Assembly (NCBI GenBank): GCA_001692895.1
Contig: KV748188.1
Location: forward strand, 868,001-932,000
DNA: 64,000 nucleotides
From: Cenococcum geophilum 1.58
Taxonomy: Eukaryota; Ascomycota; Dothideomycetes; Gloniales; Gloniaceae
Reading direction: 5' to 3'
Shown here: piece by piece, positions 11,847 to 24,302 of the stretch
Layout: every line of letters begins with the position of its first letter
How positions within the stretch are numbered: position 1 is the stretch's first letter
Position numbers and translations under genes: made by a program
Notes under the pieces: model-generated
Told to the model about the DNA's origin: nothing
The model's database searches: none
The model's input: only the letters and a program-made list of their open reading frames with translations

Positions 11847-13772
11847 ATGGCGCCCACCAAGTTTATGGACCTGTCTGTGGATATCAAGACCCTCATTGTT
11901 CAGCATGTGAGTTTAGTCTTGCTTGTGTTACTAGCCGGTCCGATTTCATTGGCTTCCCGGAAATATTGGTTTACTGAAAGCGTTATGCCTTGGTTGCAGG
12001 ATTGCTTCTAGCGTAACGGCTGTGAAGAGAAGCATATGGTCATTGGGAAAGCATAGACTATCGGTCTTGATACCGAGCACAGCGCTGACAGGAGTAATTG
12101 TCCAGGTCATTCGCCCAACCGACCTCAAGAACCTCTGCCTCACCTGTAAACAGCTGCACGAGATCACCGTGCGACAGCTCTACCACGAAGTCACTCTCGA
12201 CGTTGGTAGCCCTTCAGATACTAAGCTCAGCGCCTTCCTAAACCCCAAGAACATCGGTTTACCACATGTACGGAAACTAGACCTCTATCTCGCGGATGTG
12301 ATGGACAAGTGCAATCAATTACAACAAGCGCACTTCGCCATCCGAATGATTTTGGAGTTTCTTCCAGAAAACATTTTGGAGAAATTTTCGTGGCATCCTT
12401 GGTCACCATTTTCAGGGGATAATCTTTTGCTCCTATACAAGAAACAGAAGCGCATGAAATGGCTGGAGGGCATTGCTCTTGATAAGGATATTCTTCAGCA
12501 GGTGGAGAAGCTTCCTGATTTCGACACAGTCTTCCAGAACACCAGAAAACTAGGACTCTACCCCGACAGCCGAGAAGTCTTGAACTTCTGCCATATGTTG
12601 CTGAAGAAGTCACCGAAAGTGGAAAAGATCACTCTCCATGCAAGTTTTGAGGAGAGCGACTCTCCCATTCCCAGCAGGGAGCTCAACGACTCTAGCACTG
12701 GCCCGGGGTTGATTACAAGCACAATGTTTAGTCACATGCAACCATTCAACAAATGCACGCCATTAGCGCTGAAAGAAGTCACATTACAGAAGATAAATCT
12801 ACGCTACGCTGCAGACACATATTGCAAGATTATCAACTTCAAAACAGTCAAATCACTCCGTGTGTTTGCTTGTTCCGGAGCCGACGCACTATTTGCAGAA
12901 CTTAGCAGAAGCACGAAGCTGCCAGAAAAATTGGAAACTTTAGAGTTCAAACACGATGACAATGCCGAGAACGATGCATTGAATGCTTTGGATGGCTTTC
13001 TCTGTCTGGTCTCCGGGATTAAGATCTTGACTATCGACATCACATACGCTAAGAACTTGCCGGCGCCAGCGGGAATTAGTAGGCATGGCAGGACACTTAA
13101 AGAATTGAATGTGCATGCTAGTAGGATGGATGACAATGACGAAGAGCTCGTCTACGACTTTGCATCTTTCCAACAGATCTGCAAGGACTGCACATTATTG
13201 GAGCAGCTTTCAGCGGGATTTCCTCAAACGAGCGTTATTAGACACAACAGTGATTCCTTCATTGCGTTCGAGGTTAGTATGAATTTCTTTTGCGCTTTCT
13301 TGCTGCCCCCAAAGCCGGCTTGACTTCGGATGCTTATGGGGACGTCTTGCAGACATGCCTTGGCGAACTACCTAACCTCGTAACCTTAAACATCACCACT
13401 TGGCCAAACAACAACCCCTCGTCGTCCAAGCTGCCGCTTAAAGTCTACGAGCATCTGCTGCAGGGCATGGCTCAGCAAGGGTTTGAGCGTAGCGTTGCTC
13501 ACGCTGTAACGCACTCCCGAAGTTCGAAGCTCACTCTCATCGCCTTTGGCTCTTCTGACAAAGTCTACGATCGTGAGGATAGCAAGAATCAGATCATCTT
13601 CGTCAAGGGTAAGCAAGTAGATCCACTGGGAAAAGAGAAGCCAATGGCAATTCAAATTGGCTGGTGCCTGCGGAAATTCGTGGAACCGAGAAGCGATGTA
13701 CTGGACTTTTCGCTTTCAAGAACTTCGAGACCTCCAACAAGAGAATCGCCGTCGAGCGATGATAGTGATTAA
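11847..13772 (+). CDS. F-box domain protein, 548 aa, three exons
   Basis: Exons 11847-11906, 12106-13272 and 13353-13772 join in frame to 548 residues. The join at residue 20/21 recreates an F-box of about 40 residues: LSVDIKTLIVQHV followed by IRPTDLKNLCLTCKQL. The proline of the usual LPxE start is absent, but the DLxNLxLxCKxL core is clear. The rest (about 60-540) is leucine-rich without repeats I can name, typical of fungal F-box proteins with a degenerate C-terminal ligand region. F-box proteins link substrates to Skp1 in SCF ubiquitin ligases; this partner role is family knowledge, not seen here. The first intron is long for this island (199 nt); an earlier acceptor at 11999 would put a stop in frame. 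It is the outermost gene, next to the AT-rich block. Confidence 0.85.
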
Positions 13773-14505
13773 ACAGAGAGCAACTCAAGACAGAGCTGGG
13801 GTTGAGGGGAATATCCTGTGAAGGGCTAAAAGTACACGTGTTCTAGTACACCATTCTTTCAGGTAGTCAGAAATTGGTTATGTGTAGATATCTCTCTCTA
13901 TTTTGGAATTTAGCGTTTTGAGGGACTTGGTAATTCTTCGCTTCGGAAATCATCTTACTTAGTGTGCTCTTCATAATGATGATAGCTGAGGACGAACACG
14001 AACACGACGAGATGTTACAAGATGTTGCGAGATGTTTGGCAGGGGCAATACAGGAGTAGATCGGATGAAGCAATAGCATGGCGAGTTTTTATTTGAAATA
14101 TGTGTTTTGGAGCCTCTAGTGACTAAAAAGTTCGACTTGAGACTACCGTGACTACGTCACGTTGGCTTCGCGAAGTAAACTGGACGTCACTACCAACATC
14201 TTTTCGCAGCCGCTAACGTCCGCTGTCCGCCTCAATTTGTTCGACTTCATTCAATCATGAGACCGCTAGGACCGGTCATCAATTCCATCACTCCTCCTAC
14301 TTAATACGGCCAAAACAGCTCTCGTCGCGTCCCCGCGCATTCTTCTGTGAGTTCCGCCGCGCATCAAGGTTTTAGCTTTCCCTCTTCCTCAAGTCTGCAT
14401 TTTTTCGCCACGCCCTTCTGCCTCTCTTACTTTCCAAAAGCTATCGAATTCTGCTGATGACTATTCCGCGGCAGGGAAATCTTGTTCAGAGTTGTATATT
14501 TCTAA
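13773..14505. other. Intergenic region and promoter of the Zn2Cys6 gene
   Basis: Holds the 3' end of the F-box gene and the promoter of the downstream transcription factor gene on the same strand. The last 200 bases before the start at 14506 are pyrimidine-rich, as common in fungal promoters. No gene, RNA or repeat recognised. Confidence 0.6.
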
Positions 14506-16892
14506 ATGAACGGACCCATGTCATCTCAATATCCTCCCCCTCCACAACCCGAAGAAACACACTACGCGCCAATATATCCAGCTGCGCCGAACTCACAGCT
14601 CCTAGACAATGGCCATCAGCAGCAAATGCACTATAATCCGCCACTTAACCAGAGCATTTTCCCGAAACTTGAAACTTTGAGCGATGTGCTCCAGCAACAG
14701 GCAAACCAGGCCAACCACGCGCTAACGGATCAGCGGAACGCGCCTCAAGGCCCAAGTGATGTACATCCTAAGGGAAACAGGTTGCGAAAAGCGTGCGACT
14801 CATGTAGTATACGGAAAGTAAAGGTGAGCTTCAAGGCGAGCCTAGTCATCTATCGTTTTCCAAGTCGTGGTCCTATTGCTTGATGGTCTATCTCGAAGTT
14901 GGCAGAATCGCATCTGACTTGCGTCCTACAGTGCGATGAGTCGGGGCCTCCATGTCGAGCTTGCGCAGCTTTGGAAATTCCGTGCACGTTTGATCGTCCC
15001 AGCCGACGTAGAGGTCCCCCGAACCGTCATGCTGAAGCTATTAAAAAAAAGCGACGACTGGAAGGGTCAGATCACTTGTCGGTTCCTTCTACGCCTTCAT
15101 CACCAACAAACGCTGCTCATGCGCTGGCACAGCTATCCTCCCACCCTCCTCACATTTCCGCCGAGTCAATATGCTCTCTTACAACGGTTCACGCGCTGAT
15201 AGATGATTTCTTTACTTACATTCATCCTCTCTGCCCATTTCCCCACGAACCTTCATTCCGTGAGGCTTGGGCGCGGCGAGAAGATTACTCAAATCCACCA
15301 TTTCTGGCTCTGCTCGCCTCGATGATTGCCGCTCTAGTTGCTTCTTTCCCGCGAAAACCTCGATTGCATCTCAAAGCGCAAACAAAAGACCAGTTCCCAA
15401 CCCATTTAGCTCTTGTAGACAAGTGCCGGGAGGTATGTGCTCAAGCACGAGGACCCGGTTATCTAGATCGCCCTGGCCTCAACGTGTACGATGCTTGTAC
15501 AAGCTACTTCCTAGGGCTGACTGGGGCTTATACATTCCAATGGCGACACTGCCGGCTGTATTTTGGGGAGTGTCTTACTATCTTACGAAGTTTGGGGTTA
15601 CATAAGGCTACAGAGCAAGGATATACGGAATTAGGATCCCTCCCAGTCTCATTGGGCTCCAATGGTCCTAGCTATGACGGTTCAAGAGATGCATCGGTGG
15701 ACAAAATTACTGAGCAGATGGGTCGAAGACTATTTTGGACCATCTTCACGGGTGTGAGGTGAATGATTTCTTCTGAATCTCCAGTGATGCAGCACTAATG
15801 TGAGCGACACTTTATAGATCTCTGCAACAATTCGGTGCTTCGTTTGGTGAGTTGATGATTCTACCACCTACGCCGACCGAACCACACCCTCCATTTCCAG
15901 CAGAGGTGGATGATGCGTACATATTTCCGGCGTACATCGGACAGCAGCCGGAAGGCATTGTCTCAATAATTTCGGGATTTCTCGCAAACGTCCGTGTCTA
16001 CACTTCATATTCAACCCTCTCCACCATGGAAATAGCCTTTGGCATCGGCGAGCTATTTGATTGGGAACGGCAGAAGAGAATTTTAGATCTTTCACTGCAG
16101 ACTTGCAGGAGGGTGTTGGACGGGCTGCCTGAAGTACTTAAAGTATTGCCGCAGGACAGCCGCGACGGCCGCTTTGGGCAACGCAAGCAGCCATATTATC
16201 CTCCAATGCCAGAATACATGGCCGTTAGAGACCCTGCTCTGCCTGTGTATGACACAGAGAATTCTCCGGAAGCGAGACGACAAGCCCAATTTGAGATCCA
16301 AAAAGCCAATATATATGCCAGCCACCTTAGTACAAGATCGTACCTCGTAGAAAAATACTTTACCTTATTGGACACGTACAACAAGCTCAAGGCGCAGAGG
16401 TCGATTCATAGCTCCCCAGGTGCCCTCGCAGCAGGATTAGATACCATCCTGCTACACCAGGCGGGCGATTATGACATATTGGAGCAAGATATGGCTAACG
16501 AGCGGGACAACGTGGTTAAAGATTTATTAGTTGTGCTTGGAAGTATTGATTTGGTCAACATGGAGCCAAATGCAGATAGCTTTGTAAGCTCTCTTACTGT
16601 TCTCTTGATGTTTACTGTGCCCGAGCTAATTTACATTTAGACGCAGAAAATCCGGCAAATCGCTTCAACTCTTCTGGATGTGCCAAAGAACCGGAAAGGG
16701 TCTGTGGCTCTTCAGCACGAGGATTATTTATTTAAATTTCTAGAGATCTTGAGCAAGCTTGAGCGGATCAGTCCGGAAGACTCTGACCCAAATCTGCCGC
16801 AAGATGAAGAGGCTGAATTAAGACACTGGGCAGATTTGAGGGAATACCAACTCAAATTTCAGGCGCAGGGGGGAATTTATGGGTATTCCTAA
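14506..16892 (+). CDS. Zn2Cys6 transcription factor with fungal-specific TF (middle homology) domain, 720 aa
   Basis: Four exons, 14506-14823, 14932-15758, 15818-16583 and 16641-16892, give 720 residues. The zinc cluster is complete only after splicing the first intron: C97-x2-C100-x6-C107-x6-C114-x2-C117-x6-C124, the canonical binuclear spacing, followed by the basic linker PSRRRGPPNRHAEAIKKKRR. The N-terminus is Gln/Pro-rich. Residues of about 160-420 match the fungal-specific transcription factor domain, with IDDFFTYIHPLCPF, LRSLGLH and, across the second intron, GRRLFWTIFTGVR joined to SLQQFGASFGELM. It is a nuclear sequence-specific regulator. I cannot name the target pathway, since the neighbours are housekeeping genes rather than a cluster it might control. 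Confidence 0.92.
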
Positions 16893-17270
16893 AAAGGCAT
16901 GGTATTGGCTGCGACCAAGGTTGTGGTATTACTTTTTTTGCTGTTGGAATGCGGATGTTGATTGCTCTGCATGCAGCTCTGATATGGAAGCGGAGAGGGT
17001 TGATGGAAAAGTTGATGTTGGCTTCTCAGTCAATAATCATGACGGCTGTAACTTTACATAGAATAGCGAGATCGCTCTCTGTGAAGCAAGTAGCAGAAAT
17101 TCAGAAAAATAATGCAATCAGTGGTCTTAAGCTCATCGGTAATTCATCTTTCCTGCCTTTCTCGCGATGGAAAAAGTCAATCCTCCGTGCGGCTCTGCTC
17201 TCCCGAACGTCTGCATCCCATCTCAAGAAAGTAGCCCTCCATATCACCTGTAAACGCACCATAGCTCACA
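16893..17270. other. Intergenic, promoter of uL11m gene
   Basis: 378 bases between two genes in the same direction. An open frame crosses it at 16949-17476 but has no family similarity and runs out of frame into the ribosomal protein gene, so it is taken as chance. No other feature seen. Confidence 0.6.
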
Positions 17271-17881
17271 ATGGCGAAGCGAGCGCTCCCAAAGGACCAA
17301 ATCGTCAAGCTTATTGTCGGCGCAGGGCAAGCATCGCCCTCCCCGCCAGTCGGGCCCGCGCTGGGCAGCAAAGGCGTCAAGAGCATGGATTTCTGCAAAG
17401 TTCGTACTGCCTCTGCAGTCCAACAACACCCCAATTGGTAAGGGGCCTAGCTAACGCAGCCACTGCTCTTGCCTAGGAATTCAATGCCCGCACTGCGCAG
17501 TACGTCGCAGGCACCCCGATCCCGGCCCGCGTCACCGTTCGCCCGGACCGCTCGTTCCACTTCGAGCTGCGCACGCCGCCGACGGCAACGCTGCTCCTCT
17601 CCGCTGCTGGCGTCATGCCGTCGAAGCACAAGATCCGTGGCGCGGGCAATGTTCCTGGCCCGCTGAACAACGTCGAGGGCGGGAAGGGCAAGACTAGTAC
17701 GAATAGCCCGACTAACGGCAATGCGACGCTTGGGACTGTGGGCTCGGTTAGTCTCAAGCATGTCTATGAGATTGCGAAGATCAAGCAGTCGGAGATGAGG
17801 CTGAGTGGGATGAGTTTGGAGGCGCTGTGTAAATGCGTTGTGGCTCAGGCCGCGAGTATTGGGATTGTAGTTGTGCCGTGA
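17271..17881 (+). CDS. MRPL19: Mitochondrial large ribosomal subunit protein uL11m, 177 aa
   Basis: Exons 17271-17399 and 17477-17881 give 177 residues, a normal length for mitochondrial L11. The N-terminal domain has the signature [20 protein letters not shown] and, across the intron, SMDFCK joined to EFNARTAQ. The RNA-binding C-terminal domain has [17 protein letters not shown] and ends in [20 protein letters not shown]. uL11 binds the GTPase-associated centre of large-subunit rRNA, here in mitochondria. The short basic start (MAKRALPK) can act as targeting signal, as in the yeast protein, which also lacks a long presequence. The donor site is GTTCGT, weaker than its neighbours, but the frame and conservation on both sides require it. 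Third-position GC is high compared with other genes in the island. The gene symbol follows the yeast name. Confidence 0.93.
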
Positions 17882-18540
17882 GGGAGTCTAGTTGGATGCG
17901 AAGAGGTGGGATACTGTGGGGAAATCGGAGGACTGGAGGAGGTGGGATAGAGGCTGGACAGCTCTTGGTTGGTATTGCATGGCATGGCGTTAGGAATTGG
18001 GCTGAAGTTTTGGAGCTCTTTGCCGTTGTAGAAGTGCCATCTCTGCTTCTGATTGTGCATATGGAGGCATATATCTGTAAAACGTTGTATCATATGTATG
18101 GATGTATGGAGACGAATAAAACGGTTAAGATTTGGTTTTGACAGTCTACCTCCTATGATAAAAGCATCCACAGGAGCTATTAGTTAATTTCCTGTTACGG
18201 AAATTGTATGAGCACATGAAGTTCTTACGAAATATATATAAAGGAACTATATATGAATTGCTTTAGTATCTAAAGTCATAAGAAGGCACAGCCAGGGCAC
18301 CGAAAATTGAGAGGACACTTCAGTGGCATAATGGATCTGAGTTTGGGCAGATGAGGATGTAATATGGGTCTTCATAATGCAATAAATAGGCATAGAAGGG
18401 CAACCAATTGCTCCTAAGCTATGCCATCTATGAAAGCCTAATCCAACGCCCGCTCTGCCAATCCCCAAGCCAGGGTCATATATTACAGCATGCTCCAGCC
18501 ACATGAAGTATTCTAGCTCCAGCATTCTCCTTCCTTGTCA
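17882..18540. other. Convergent intergenic region between uL11m and RPN12
   Basis: The two genes point at each other, so this holds two 3' ends. AT-rich runs near 18,050-18,250 are plausible polyadenylation regions. Several short open frames here have no similarity I recognise. Nothing else seen. Confidence 0.6.
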
Positions 18541-19496
18541 TTACACAATAGTTTCCAGCTCTCTAGCATACCCTAGCGTGTTCTCAATAACTTGATCGCT
18601 TGTGACCAGGATATCTCTCTCCAGTCCAAGCATCTCCTCCGCTTGTTGAGGGAAATATATTCGACTGTCCTTGACTACCCAGCCTAGCTCTTGTGCGAAT
18701 TTGACAACGCTACCCTCGCTGTCGAGAAAGAGAAGGCTCTTGGCATCAGACACGGGGATGGACGGGTAAGCTTTTTCAGAGCATGATGCGATTTCTTTTC
18801 GGATTGTGCCAATAAGGACCTATACGTTGGTTAATTAGCAACAGTTCTCTAGCTGTGGAGGCATGAATGGCCTTGGTCGTATCACACTGGCTGACAGAAC
18901 TACTCTCGTAACAAGGGGAATATAAGACCAACCTCTGAAAACATGCCGAACTCTTCACTAGGCACCCTCTCGCTCTTCGTCTCCCCCCACACCCGGTCAT
19001 AGCTTCCCTCCATCAGCGCCTGCTCCAGCCGTATTGGATACTGAATGAAAACGTCATCCTCCAGACCCTTGCCACCACGGCCTTGTTCTCTGGCCTGGGC
19101 TGCGGCTACCTCGAGCGTCTCCAGCAGTGTGTGGAACCCAGCATAGTCACCATCACTCAGCAGTAATAGTAGATATAATCCCGTAATCTTACTCGCGTTC
19201 CCGCCATCTTTGGGTAGCTGCGACTCCGGAAGCGAATAGAAGGGCTGTAGCTGCTGGAAATAGCGTGTAAAAGATGTTGGGTCTTTTAGACGGATGGAGA
19301 TTAGAGCGCCGAGCTCCAGCGTTTCTCGGGCAAGCAAAAGATGTTGTCGGGGTGTGCTCGAAGATGGTATGAGAGCATTCATGTGTAGGAGAGCGACCTT
19401 AGCGCGGGAGAGTAATGAGGTTGGGGCCTGGTATTTGTGCGAGTTTAGAGATTGGTGGAGCTGTTTGAGGAGCTCCTGGAGCTCATGTTCGGCCAT
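18541..19496 (-). CDS. RPN12: 26S proteasome regulatory subunit Rpn12 (PSMD8), 280 aa
   Basis: Exons 19496-18933 and 18819-18541 give 280 residues, the usual fungal length. Rpn12 is a PCI-domain lid subunit of the proteasome 19S particle. Family marks are AEHELQELLKQLHQSL at the start, then LLLARETLELGALISIRLKD, FTRYFQQLQPFY and TGLYLLLLLSDGDYAGFH. EQALMEGSYDRVW comes next, followed after the intron by IRKEIASCSEKAYPSIPV and the conserved C-terminal YARELETIV, the end that docks the lid on the base. The start at 19496 fits the family. The frame stays open for 83 codons further upstream to an ATG at 19745 (see findings). The intron has a clear CTAAT branch site. Confidence 0.94.
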
Positions 19497-20295
19497 CTCT
19501 GCTGGTGATTTGGTTTTCTGAGTGTCTTTAGGTGGATTTGCAGGAGCTGCGGGTTGTAGGCGACGTGTTGCGGGAACTGATGATGAGGTACGCTGCGGTG
19601 GTCGAGGTCCAGCTGTAATAATGATGGGCGGCTGCTTAGTAAAGAAATTTACCGGGGCCTTCCACGAAGGACCGCAACCCTCAAAGATTCTATGTCGAAT
19701 AAACGCCATGTTCATTATGCCAGCTCCAAAGTTCAAGAGGGCCATTCCAGTTTATCTTATGCTGGCGTGTTTTTCTTATTCGGGCTGCCTAGGCGCCAGC
19801 TGGCTGCGACCATGTCGACGAGGCAGATGACCTGGTGGCACCCGCGTAGCTGGATCAGCGAGATTTGACTTGCGACACCTTGAATCCAATCCTTTAAAAA
19901 ACATACACGACCTCCTCCTTTGCTCTCTTACAAACGATAGGCAAGATTTAAGGAAGACCATTACAAGGCATCCAGACATTTCCGCTGGGCAAAGAGTAGA
20001 TTCGCTGGACACGACGGAGAACACATCATGAAAATGCTTAGCTGTCGTAGTTGACGAGTGAGACTCATCGCGGGTTGTACACAACTTATCTAGGTTGTGG
20101 CACCTGAAACCTAAGGCTTACCTAGCGACATGAGTATCAGTATGGTATCACGTCTCCAGGTTGGACCGAAATAAGAGAAAGTTCTGAGAGGCCATCAAGT
20201 CTTAGTTTGGATAATCTCGATCAACTAGCTCTTCATGATTTCACTTGAGCTAATGGCGCACTACACTGTTGTCGAAAATAGATTCATGCATTGAT
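19497..20295. other. Intergenic between RPN12 and SLD2
   Basis: Promoter side of RPN12 and 3' side of SLD2, both on the minus strand. The first 249 bases form an in-frame upstream extension of RPN12. No other gene supported; a 102-codon frame at 19776-20084 has no family features. Confidence 0.55.
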
Positions 20296-21891
20296 CTACC
20301 TCCTGCGTCCAAAGCGGCCCTTCCCTTGGCCCTTTGAATTCTTGCTCTTGATTTTGAGCCTCCGGTAATTTGCGTGTGCCGAAGCACTTACTTTACGAAC
20401 AGCCCTTTTCACAGTTCCTTCATCTTTGGTGGCAGCGAGATCTTTGACCTGCTTCGCGTGTGCTTCCGCTTTTTTCTTTGGCTCAGTTTTTCGCTTTTTA
20501 GGCGTATGGGAGTCGTCGCTGTAATCAGAAGCACATTCATCTTCTGTTGGTTCATCCAAATTTTCGCAACTTCCATCCTCGACATCTTGAGCGTCTCTGC
20601 TCCCCTGCGTCTCTTCAATCCCGTCAGATTCATCTGAACCATGGTCTAAAGACTGCGCTTCAGATTGTGGCTTCGGCTTAGTGGTGACAGGACGCACTGT
20701 TCATAATGTTAGATAAATTAATGGATGCCGAAATATCAAAACACCTACTTATGATGCGTTTTGTCTGTCTTTTCTGGCCTCGTTTCTTCCATACTTTGCG
20801 AGGTTTCCCATTCTGACCCAAACCCTCTTGCTGTGCATCAGTACCCCGAGAATCTTCCTGACCAGACCCATCATATCCGTCAGGTCCTAGTCTCATTGGA
20901 GCTTGACTGTCCTCCACCAAAATATCCGGTACTTTGGTTTTTTTAGGCAGCGAAATTCCTGCAGCCTCCATCTCCATCTCCCGCATAATCTCCAACTCTT
21001 CGTCCAGCTTTTCTTCTTCTTGCCTTCTAAGACTCTGAATCATGCTACTCAAGCTCCTTCCAAGGCCCCGCCTTTTCCAAGGTGCCGGTCTTGGAGTCGT
21101 CTCATCTTCTTCTGCAATCATGTCTAGCGAATGTGTATCTCGTCGTAAAAACATTGGTGTCGAAAGGTACTTCAACGCCGAGGAAGGTGTGTCTTCATTA
21201 TCTCGCTTCCTTTTCTGAGGTGTGGCGAATTTGTCCAGCAAGTATCTCTTCCCAGTAGACAACGGCGTTCTGCTCCGCCCACCCCGTCCTTCCATTGAGA
21301 ACTCGTCTTCGGACCTTCCACGATCCTTACTCGGAGTTTGTAGTACATTTGGTATTATATCTCCAAGCACTGTCCTCTGCGCTTTGCTGGGTGTCTCCGA
21401 AGATAACAGATCAAAAAGTCCCAGGGCAAGCCCGTCCTTTTGTGGAGTCGGGCCAATGATAGAGGGTACACGAGCTGGAGTGAGGAGCTTGGAGGAGTAT
21501 ATTGGAGCATTCGGATGAGCATTTGCCTCAATGAGCTGCTTTTTCGGTGTCCTCAAGGGGCTGGTGAGACGTTTGGACGGGGTTCGCAATATTTCCTCAA
21601 CACTTTTTCGCTTCCCAGGAGCTTTCGAAGGTGTTTGTGGGTCTGATTTGCCGGAAATAATGTCGCGAATCTTATTGTATTCTTTGTACTTTTGTGCTGA
21701 TCTTGGTAAGCTGGGTATAACGCAGGCAAGAAGGGCAGACCATGTCTCTTACAAATGGCAGTATTGGCTTTAATATCTTCTCGCCCGGCTTTGCGACCTT
21801 CGTGATCAGCAGCAAATTGCTTTTCCCAAAGCTTTAGCTCTTGGCGTAGAGCGGTGCAGCGCTCGTTAAGGTCAGAATTGCTGGTCGACAT
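20296..21891 (-). CDS. SLD2: DNA replication regulator Sld2 (Drc1), 495 aa
   Basis: Exons 21891-21753, 21696-20749 and 20696-20296 give 495 residues. The N-terminal RecQL4/Sld2-type helix (LRQELKLWEKQFAADHEGRK, then DIKANTAI joined across the first intron to SQKYKEYNKIRD) is the family mark. The middle is disordered and carries at least eleven Thr-Pro sites such as RTPSKR, LTPARV, ETPSKA, QTPSKD and ATPQKR, as expected for a protein that must be phosphorylated by CDK to bind Dpb11 at replication start. The conserved C-terminus has KVWKKRGQKRQTKRII, MRPVTTKP made by the second splice, and NYRRLKIKSKNSKGQGKGRF. Function is inferred from the yeast and fission yeast proteins. Confidence 0.93.
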
Positions 21892-22149
21892 GTTTGGTGG
21901 TCAGGACGAGAGTCGCGAGGTACGACGCGATGTCCCAAGCTCAAAGTCGCGCCAAGACGTAACGTTAAAAGCACTTTCTGCCTACTGACACCGCTATCGG
22001 ATTCATGCATGCCAAAATCCGACCCTTTAATTTTCTGCAGTATCGAAGATCGTCTATTTTACAGATAATATTCACAAACTCCGGCTCTGGAGCTCAAGTT
22101 AAAAGACGCGCCTATGTTGAAGAAAACCTCATATCCGGTCCTGAATTCG
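21892..22149. promoter_or_regulatory. SLD2 promoter and LPD1 3' end (258 bp)
   Basis: A short spacer between two minus-strand genes. It must contain the SLD2 promoter and the LPD1 terminator region. No motif stands out beyond general intergenic composition. Confidence 0.5.
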
Positions 22150-24010
22150 CTAGTAATGAATCGCCTTGTCATACGTTGCCATAGCTGCCTCCTTGAAGGC
22201 CTCGCTGCTTATAGTTAGCATGTGAAAGCTCACCAACTAATATTTCTACGTACCTCAAAGTTGGGTGGGCGTGTGAAGTTCGAGCAACATCTAGATTGAG
22301 TTCAGCATTAGCCACATATTGCAGAGGATTTGAGATCACACATACCTTCGCAGCTCGCGCCATATTCTAAGGCGAGTGTTCCCTCAGCAATCATTTCTCC
22401 GGCATTCGGGCCAACGATGTGAATGCCCAATATCCGGTCTGTTTCGGCATCGGAGATGAATTTGACAATACCCTCCGTATCCAGATTCGTCTTGGCTCTT
22501 GAATTGGCTGAGAACGGAAATGTGCCGACTTTGTACTTGATACCAGCGGCCTTGACCTCCTGCTCATTTTGACCCACCCAAGCTACTTCAGGATGCGTAT
22601 ACATGACTGATGGGATAGCGCCGTAGTTAACATGACCATAGCCCTTGATAAGGAACTCAACAGCAGCGACAGCCTCCTCTTCTGCCTTGTGCGCCAGCAT
22701 GGGCCCGAAAGTGCAATCACCAATTACACGGATGTGGGGAAGTTTTGTGCGGTATTCTTGATCAATAACAAGGCGGCCCTTTTCATCAGTTTCCAGGCCA
22801 ATGTTCTCGACTCCTAGGCCGGCGGTGTAAGGTCTCCTTCCAATAGCTACAAGAACAACATCGGCATCAAGCTAGTATCTCTTGTGAGTGAAAGGAAAAG
22901 TAGATTTTGGTGTGGAAGGACATACCAACTCCTCTTTACCTCCTTTCGCAGCCTCAACATTGATCCTGATAGTTTCGCCGCTATCATCACCTTTTGTGAC
23001 CTTTGTGTTAAGCTTGAATTTCATGCCTTGCTTGCTAAGAAGCTTCTGGGTCATCTTCGAGATCTCGGCATCCATGCCAGGCCCTCCAATCTGTCCCAGG
23101 AATTCGACAACAGTAACTTCGGCACCAAGCCTAGACCATACGGAACCCTGAATTCAGTATTAACAATCAATTTTCCCAAGAAGCACTTAATTTGCTCACC
23201 ATCTCCAGGCCAATGATACCACCTCCGATAACAACCATATTCTTGGGGACTTTCTGCAGTGCAATAGCGCCTGTGCTTGTGATGACCTTCTCCTCATCGA
23301 TGGTCAAGCCGGGAAAGGGTGTTGCTTCACTGCCAGTAGCGATGATAATATTTTTCCCCCGAACAGATGTCTCGCCGCCATCGAGAAGATTGATCTGAAC
23401 TGTATGCTCGTCCGCAAATGCACCAGTGCCCTTGATATATTCAACACCATTTTTCTTGAACAGGAATTCGATGCCTTTGGTCAAGCCTGATACGGAGGTC
23501 TCTTTTGCCTTCATCATCTGCGTCAGGTTGAGTTTCACATCACCGACTTCGATACCGCGATTCTTGGTGTCGTGGAGAATCTGGTGGTATAGGTGCGAGT
23601 TGTTCAAAAGAGACTTTGACGGGATACAGCCGACGTTGAGACATGTTCCTCCCAGAGCGCCGCGCTTCTCTATACATGCAACCTAACCGGAGGGGTAAAG
23701 CATCAGCAGGTTTCCACTGACTATTCAATAAGCATAACCTACCTTTAGACCAGCCTGGCCTGCCTTGATAGCCGCAACATATCCCGCAACGCCTCCGCCA
23801 ATGATTACAAGGTCCTTCTCCTCTACTCTCCAATCAGCATATATTCATCGAGCGAGTTATCGGACAAAGCGCCTTACCAGCTTCCGAAGCATACCCCCGT
23901 CTTGACCTATCTATCATGTAAAATGCTGAAGGACGAAAGCTGTTTTGGGCTCCACCGACGGGTCGAAACAGCGCCCTGTGGGCGGTCTTGGGAACGACGG
24001 TTCGGAACAT
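22150..24010 (-). CDS. LPD1: Dihydrolipoamide dehydrogenase (E3), mitochondrial, 511 aa, seven exons
   Basis: Exons 24010-23878, 23822-23743, 23682-23200, 23147-22926, 22871-22346, 22290-22254 and 22204-22150 splice to 511 residues, the normal length. E3 reoxidises lipoamide in pyruvate and 2-oxoglutarate dehydrogenases, the branched-chain complex and glycine cleavage, reducing NAD. Seen: an Arg-rich presequence ([20 protein letters not shown]); FAD-binding [12 protein letters not shown] at 48-59; redox disulfide GGTCLNVGC with C85 and C90; an NAD-binding GGGIIGLEM segment joined to [12 protein letters not shown]; and the C-terminal catalytic pair H490 and E495 in HAHPTLSEA, which is split over the last three exons. 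One exon is only 37 nt. All active-site residues are present, so it should be functional. Confidence 0.96.
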
Positions 24011-24302
24011 CGTGAAGAAGAGGTGAGGTCAACCTAAAGAGCAAGGAGACCGTGGTTTGCACGGCAGAGCGGAAAAGAAGTGTCAATTGATGGAGACCGT
24101 TGAGCTTCCCGGGGATCTTACGGCACTCGGAGTGCCGGCCAAAGCGGCAAAGTGGCGGTGGCTTCGACCGAGTTGCAACATGAGACCCAGCAAAATATTT
24201 TAACCACGCAATTATATTACGGATCGTTTCTAATACCAGTGGGTTCTATTTTATTACATTTATACAAGCAATGGTGAACAGAGCCGTCTTAAATGCGCCT
24301 AA

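Noticed and set aside
16949..17476. Open frame of 175 codons upstream of and overlapping uL11m
   Set aside because: No family similarity, crosses the uL11m start in another frame, and its 3' part is explained by the GC-rich coding bias of that gene.
11847..24010. Secondary-metabolite cluster controlled by the Zn2Cys6 factor
   Set aside because: None of the neighbours is a biosynthetic enzyme, transporter or P450; the DOPA-dioxygenase-like gene is 11 kb away and isolated.
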